This document shows positions 61,516-64,000 of a stretch of 64,000 bases of DNA, one piece after another. The DNA comes from RFSX01 sp964591455. Its GTDB lineage: Bacteria > Bacteroidota > Bacteroidia > Chitinophagales > Saprospiraceae. Numbering within the stretch: the stretch's first letter is position 1; every line of letters starts with the position of its first letter. Position numbers and translations under genes: made by a program. The notes below the pieces were generated by a model, which was given only the letters and a program-made list of their open reading frames with translations, searched no databases and had not been told where the DNA came from. The stretch is from the NCBI GenBank assembly GCA_964591455.1, contig CAZQDZ010000012.1:50959-114958 (forward strand). The letters are read 5' to 3'.

Positions 61516-63006
61516 CTAGAATTGCTCGGCTTGTCTGACGATGTCCAAGAATAGTAGTTTGTACCCAAATGGATCATAGGCCCTAGCATTGCCTGCCCAA
61601 TCAATTATATCATCAAAAGAGGTATCTCCCTTGTATTCTGAATCTCTTACTAGTAATCCAAAAGAAGCCACAGCTGCGGCAAATCGATGGTCGTTAGATG
61701 CTTGTTCAAAGGTCTTTCCCTCATCTATAATGTCTAGTGAGAGCGGTGTGCTAGAATCACTATCCGGCAGTTTATATCTGAAATCTATGGTGAAGGCTCT
61801 CTGTCCTCTTTGTGTATTTGGCCTAGGTATAATTTCATACAAGGCGGTGATGGATTGACCAGCACCTATCTCTCCAGCATCTACAGTGTCATCTTCGAAA
61901 TCCTCTGTGGCTAAGACTCTATTTTCATATCCGATAAGCCTATAGGCTGCTACATGGTCAGCATTAAATTCTACCTGCACCTTAACGTCCTTGGCTACTG
62001 TAAAGAACTTATTGAATTCATTGACGAATACTTTGTCCAGCTCTGCATCATTGTCCAGATATTCGAAGCTGCCATTTCCATGATTGGCTATCTGTTCTAA
62101 TCGGCCTTCTGCATACTGGCTAATGCCTACACCGAGGACACTTAGAAAAACACCGTTTTCTCTTTTCTCTTCTATTAGGTCGACTAATTCATCCTGAGAA
62201 CTAATCCCTACATTGAAGTCTCCATCCGTTCCCATGATGATTCTATTATTGCCACCCTCTATAAAGTTGGCTTCTGCGATTTCGTAGGCTTGTATGATGC
62301 CGCCCTCCCCATTTGTGGAGCCTCCTGCTCCTAGGTCTCTGATTGCATTTATTATATGATCTTTTTCACTTCCAGGCGTAGATTCCAAATTAACACCAGG
62401 ATTAGAGGCATAGGTGACTATAGAAATTCTATCTTCAGGTCTGAGCTCATCTACAAATCTAATCAAACCCCGCTTTAGTAATTCGAGTTTATTTTCACTG
62501 CTCATACTTCCTGAGACATCTATTAGGAAAACAAGATTACTTGGTGGATAATTTTCTTTCGAGATTTCATTTCCTTTTATACCTATTCTTACAAGTTTAT
62601 GGTCCGTATTCCAAGGGCAATGGCTTACTTCTCCTTCTAACCCAAGAGGATGGCCATCAAGATTGGTGACATAATCATAGTTGAAATAATTAACCAATTC
62701 TTCAGTACGGATGATTGCCGCATTAGGGGCTTGGCCATTTGCCATACTGTTTCTAAGAAAGGCATACGAAGCGCCATCTGCATCTATAGAGAAGGTAGAA
62801 ATGGCTTCATCTGAGGTTTCTATAAATGGATTTTCGACGATTTCATTGATTCCTTCCTCAGCATTACCAGCCTCACCTGAAGTAATGGTGCCAGAAGAAA
62901 TGTCAAATACATCCTCTGATATTCCAGGGCTGGCAAAATCTACATCCTCAGAACAAGATGCTAGTAAGAAAATCAGTGCCGAGGAGAATAAGAGTAGTTT
63001 TTTCAT
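61516..63006 (-). CDS. von Willebrand factor A domain lipoprotein (YfbK-like)
   Basis: The product has 496 residues. A lipoprotein signal with lipobox LASC (Cys18) is followed by a VWF N-terminal domain (about 58-140, 'FSIDADGASYAFLRNSMANG', 'IRTEELVNYFNYDY'), a VWA domain with the metal-ion motif DVSGS at 163-167 and 'GTDGDFNVG' later, and a C-terminal DUF3520-like domain. This is the YfbK architecture. It would sit in a membrane as a metal-dependent protein-binding module; partners are unknown. It shares a bidirectional terminator with the FG-GAP gene. Confidence 0.92.
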   Translation of the reverse strand: MKKLLLFSSALIFLLASCSEDVDFASPGISEDVFDISSGTITSGEAGNAEEGINEIVENPFIETSDEAISTFSIDADGASYAFLRNSMANGQAPNAAIIRTEELVNYFNYDYVTNLDGHPLGLEGEVSHCPWNTDHKLVRIGIKGNEISKENYPPSNLVFLIDVSGSMSSENKLELLKRGLIRFVDELRPEDRISIVTYASNPGVNLESTPGSEKDHIINAIRDLGAGGSTNGEGGIIQAYEIAEANFIEGGNNRIIMGTDGDFNVGISSQDELVDLIEEKRENGVFLSVLGVGISQYAEGRLEQIANHGNGSFEYLDNDAELDKVFVNEFNKFFTVAKDVKVQVEFNADHVAAYRLIGYENRVLATEDFEDDTVDAGEIGAGQSITALYEIIPRPNTQRGQRAFTIDFRYKLPDSDSSTPLSLDIIDEGKTFEQASNDHRFAAAVASFGLLVRDSEYKGDTSFDDIIDWAGNARAYDPFGYKLLFLDIVRQAEQF

Positions 63007-63127
63007 TAGTTGTTTTTAGAAGATTGGATAAATGTTGTGTATATCCTCTTAGACAACTAATATTCTAGTTCATGTTGGTAGAATGGTGATTTTTTTTGAG
63101 GTTTTAGAATTCGTGTACTTCTAAGTC

Positions 63128-64000
63128 TTATTCTTTTATAAATTTAAAAACCTGACTCTGGTCTGAATTTATGGGGTTGGCTACTAAAGTGTACATTCCA
63201 GATTGAAGCTGACTGATATCGATAGTATTAGTCAAGAAATTATTTTTGAAGTAGACCAATTGCCCTAAGTTGTTATGGATAGCTACAGACTTTGCATTGA
63301 TATTCTCAGGAAGATGAAGGGTGTTCGTTGCTGGATTAGGATATAGTGGTTGCTTTGCATTTGAGATATCGTCTGATAGAGAGGAAGTGAAGTCTCCAAT
63401 AGATATAATATTGCCTCTATTAAACCTATAGTTTACCCCTGGAATTCCATACTCAAAACCCTCAAATGAAATCTTTTCATAGTTTTGAGTAAAGTTGAAA
63501 TCTATTTTTTCATTAGGGGCAATGAAATTATCATAGAGATAATTTTGTGTTTCATCAAGTTCGTGATGATCTGTTTTAGGCCCATAGATGTTTGTAATAT
63601 TTGCACTATTGGGACCTTTGTTTTCTAGTTCAATATCGAATTCATAATCTGCATTAGTCCGCCAAACAGAATCACCATTTGAATGAACAATTACTAATTC
63701 TCTTTCTACATTTTTCTCAGTGACAGTTACTGAATTCAAAGAGACTTCATGGCGTTGGTAGTTCGGTGTGTAGCTGACAGGAACAGACCTAAAAAATGAT
63801 TGTGCATTATATATATCTATGGGATTATAGGTGCCTGATAGTAAGATTGTAGAATCACTTTGAATAGCTATCTGTCTGATTGTGCCAGGAGATGTAGATT
63901 GGCCTGCAGTCCACACGCTTTGTATGTCGCCTCCTAAGGTCAATCTTATAATTTTGTTTGTTCCATTTTCTGTAAAGCCCGCAATTAAATATGATGAAAA
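63128..64000 (-). CDS. T9SS-exported beta-propeller protein, 5' part outside the window
   Basis: The frame runs off the window end, so the N-terminus and length are not seen; an apparent start at 63943 is only a TTG within the coding region, since the frame reads on upstream as 'YLIAGFTENGTNKIIRLTLG'. The visible 290 residues begin with the last blades of a delta-60/WD-like propeller ('IRQIAIQSDSTILLSGTYNP'), then a CARDB/DUF11-like beta domain ('ELENKGPNSANITNIY'), and a T9SS type A sorting domain ('QPLYPNPATNTLHLPENI', final KFIKE). It is a secreted surface protein. It lies 121 bases upstream of the VWA gene on the same strand. Confidence 0.8.
   Translation of the reverse strand, partial: FSSYLIAGFTENGTNKIIRLTLGGDIQSVWTAGQSTSPGTIRQIAIQSDSTILLSGTYNPIDIYNAQSFFRSVPVSYTPNYQRHEVSLNSVTVTEKNVERELVIVHSNGDSVWRTNADYEFDIELENKGPNSANITNIYGPKTDHHELDETQNYLYDNFIAPNEKIDFNFTQNYEKISFEGFEYGIPGVNYRFNRGNIISIGDFTSSLSDDISNAKQPLYPNPATNTLHLPENINAKSVAIHNNLGQLVYFKNNFLTNTIDISQLQSGMYTLVANPINSDQSQVFKFIKE

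Noticed and set aside
63128..63943. Treating the last minus-strand gene as complete with a start at 63943
   Set aside because: The start would be a TTG in the middle of a propeller blade, and the frame continues with protein-like sequence to the window edge.
1..64000. tRNA, rRNA, tmRNA or RNase P genes
   Set aside because: I looked through the gaps of more than about 150 bases and saw no cloverleaf with CCA-type ends or other recognisable RNA core apart from the SAM-I aptamer.

Overview
The window is a contiguous piece of a Bacteroidota chromosome, most likely from the Saprospiria/Saprospiraceae side of the phylum. The evidence is AT-rich DNA, several secreted proteins ending in type IX secretion (T9SS) type A sorting domains (YPNP/FPNP motifs), Bacteroidota-specific families (DUF4271 next to hemD, DUF5606, the long PurF-like amidotransferase, the rsfS-ftsH pair), promoter boxes of the form TAnnTTTG, and almost no Shine-Dalgarno sequences. 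I see no tRNA, rRNA, CRISPR array, prophage or intact insertion sequence. Most of the window is ordinary housekeeping DNA.

Layout. 0-5.8 kb: an SH3-domain exported protein, a CoA-type Nudix hydrolase, a TonB-C-like exported protein, Hsp20, TrmB, an outer-membrane barrel and an acyltransferase. 5.8-9.3 kb: a sigma factor / membrane regulator / Spy-like periplasmic protein trio, then a TPR protein. 9.3-14.3 kb: polyphosphate-type glucokinase, two tandem cyclophilin lipoproteins, a small conserved protein, an RsuA/RluB pseudouridine synthase and DnaB. 14.6-27.9 kb: two small exported proteins, a large UvrD-like helicase-nuclease, BirA, RsfS, FtsH, a flavin/2Fe-2S reductase, and a mutL-rhomboid-endonuclease I group. 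28.2-36.2 kb: PurF, then a minus-strand polysaccharide-related run (Wzz, Gfo/Idh/MocA oxidoreductase, CysC, CysD, CysN) beginning beside a decayed T9SS cargo gene. 36.3-43 kb: MetH behind a SAM-I riboswitch, and a Wzi-like outer-membrane protein with a membrane-anchored partner. 43.2-52.6 kb: a second sigma factor, a regulator that appears to span both membranes, and a 2319-residue repeat protein. 52.8-64 kb: DinB-like protein, hemD-DUF4271, a two-component pair, DUF5606, an FG-GAP/MopE T9SS protein, a VWA lipoprotein and the 3' part of another T9SS protein.

How they fit together. CysC/CysD/CysN would make APS and PAPS, and their place beside Wzz and a sugar-type dehydrogenase suggests sulfation of a surface polysaccharide; no PAPS reductase or sulfotransferase is visible here. 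MetH appears to be controlled by SAM through a riboswitch whose downstream sequence can form two exclusive helices. Sigma factor plus a single protein carrying a cytoplasmic segment, one inner-membrane helix and a C-terminal outer-membrane barrel resembles the dual membrane-spanning anti-sigma arrangement known in Bacteroides, and it lies directly before the giant repeat protein.

The most interesting observations are the higher-order (A-B-B-D) repeat architecture and very recent unit amplification in the giant surface protein, the two-membrane sigma/anti-sigma pair beside it, the mutually exclusive pairing downstream of the SAM riboswitch, and a recurring TAnnTTTG-like box only 4-6 bases before the start codon of six genes, which predicts leaderless or near-leaderless mRNAs.
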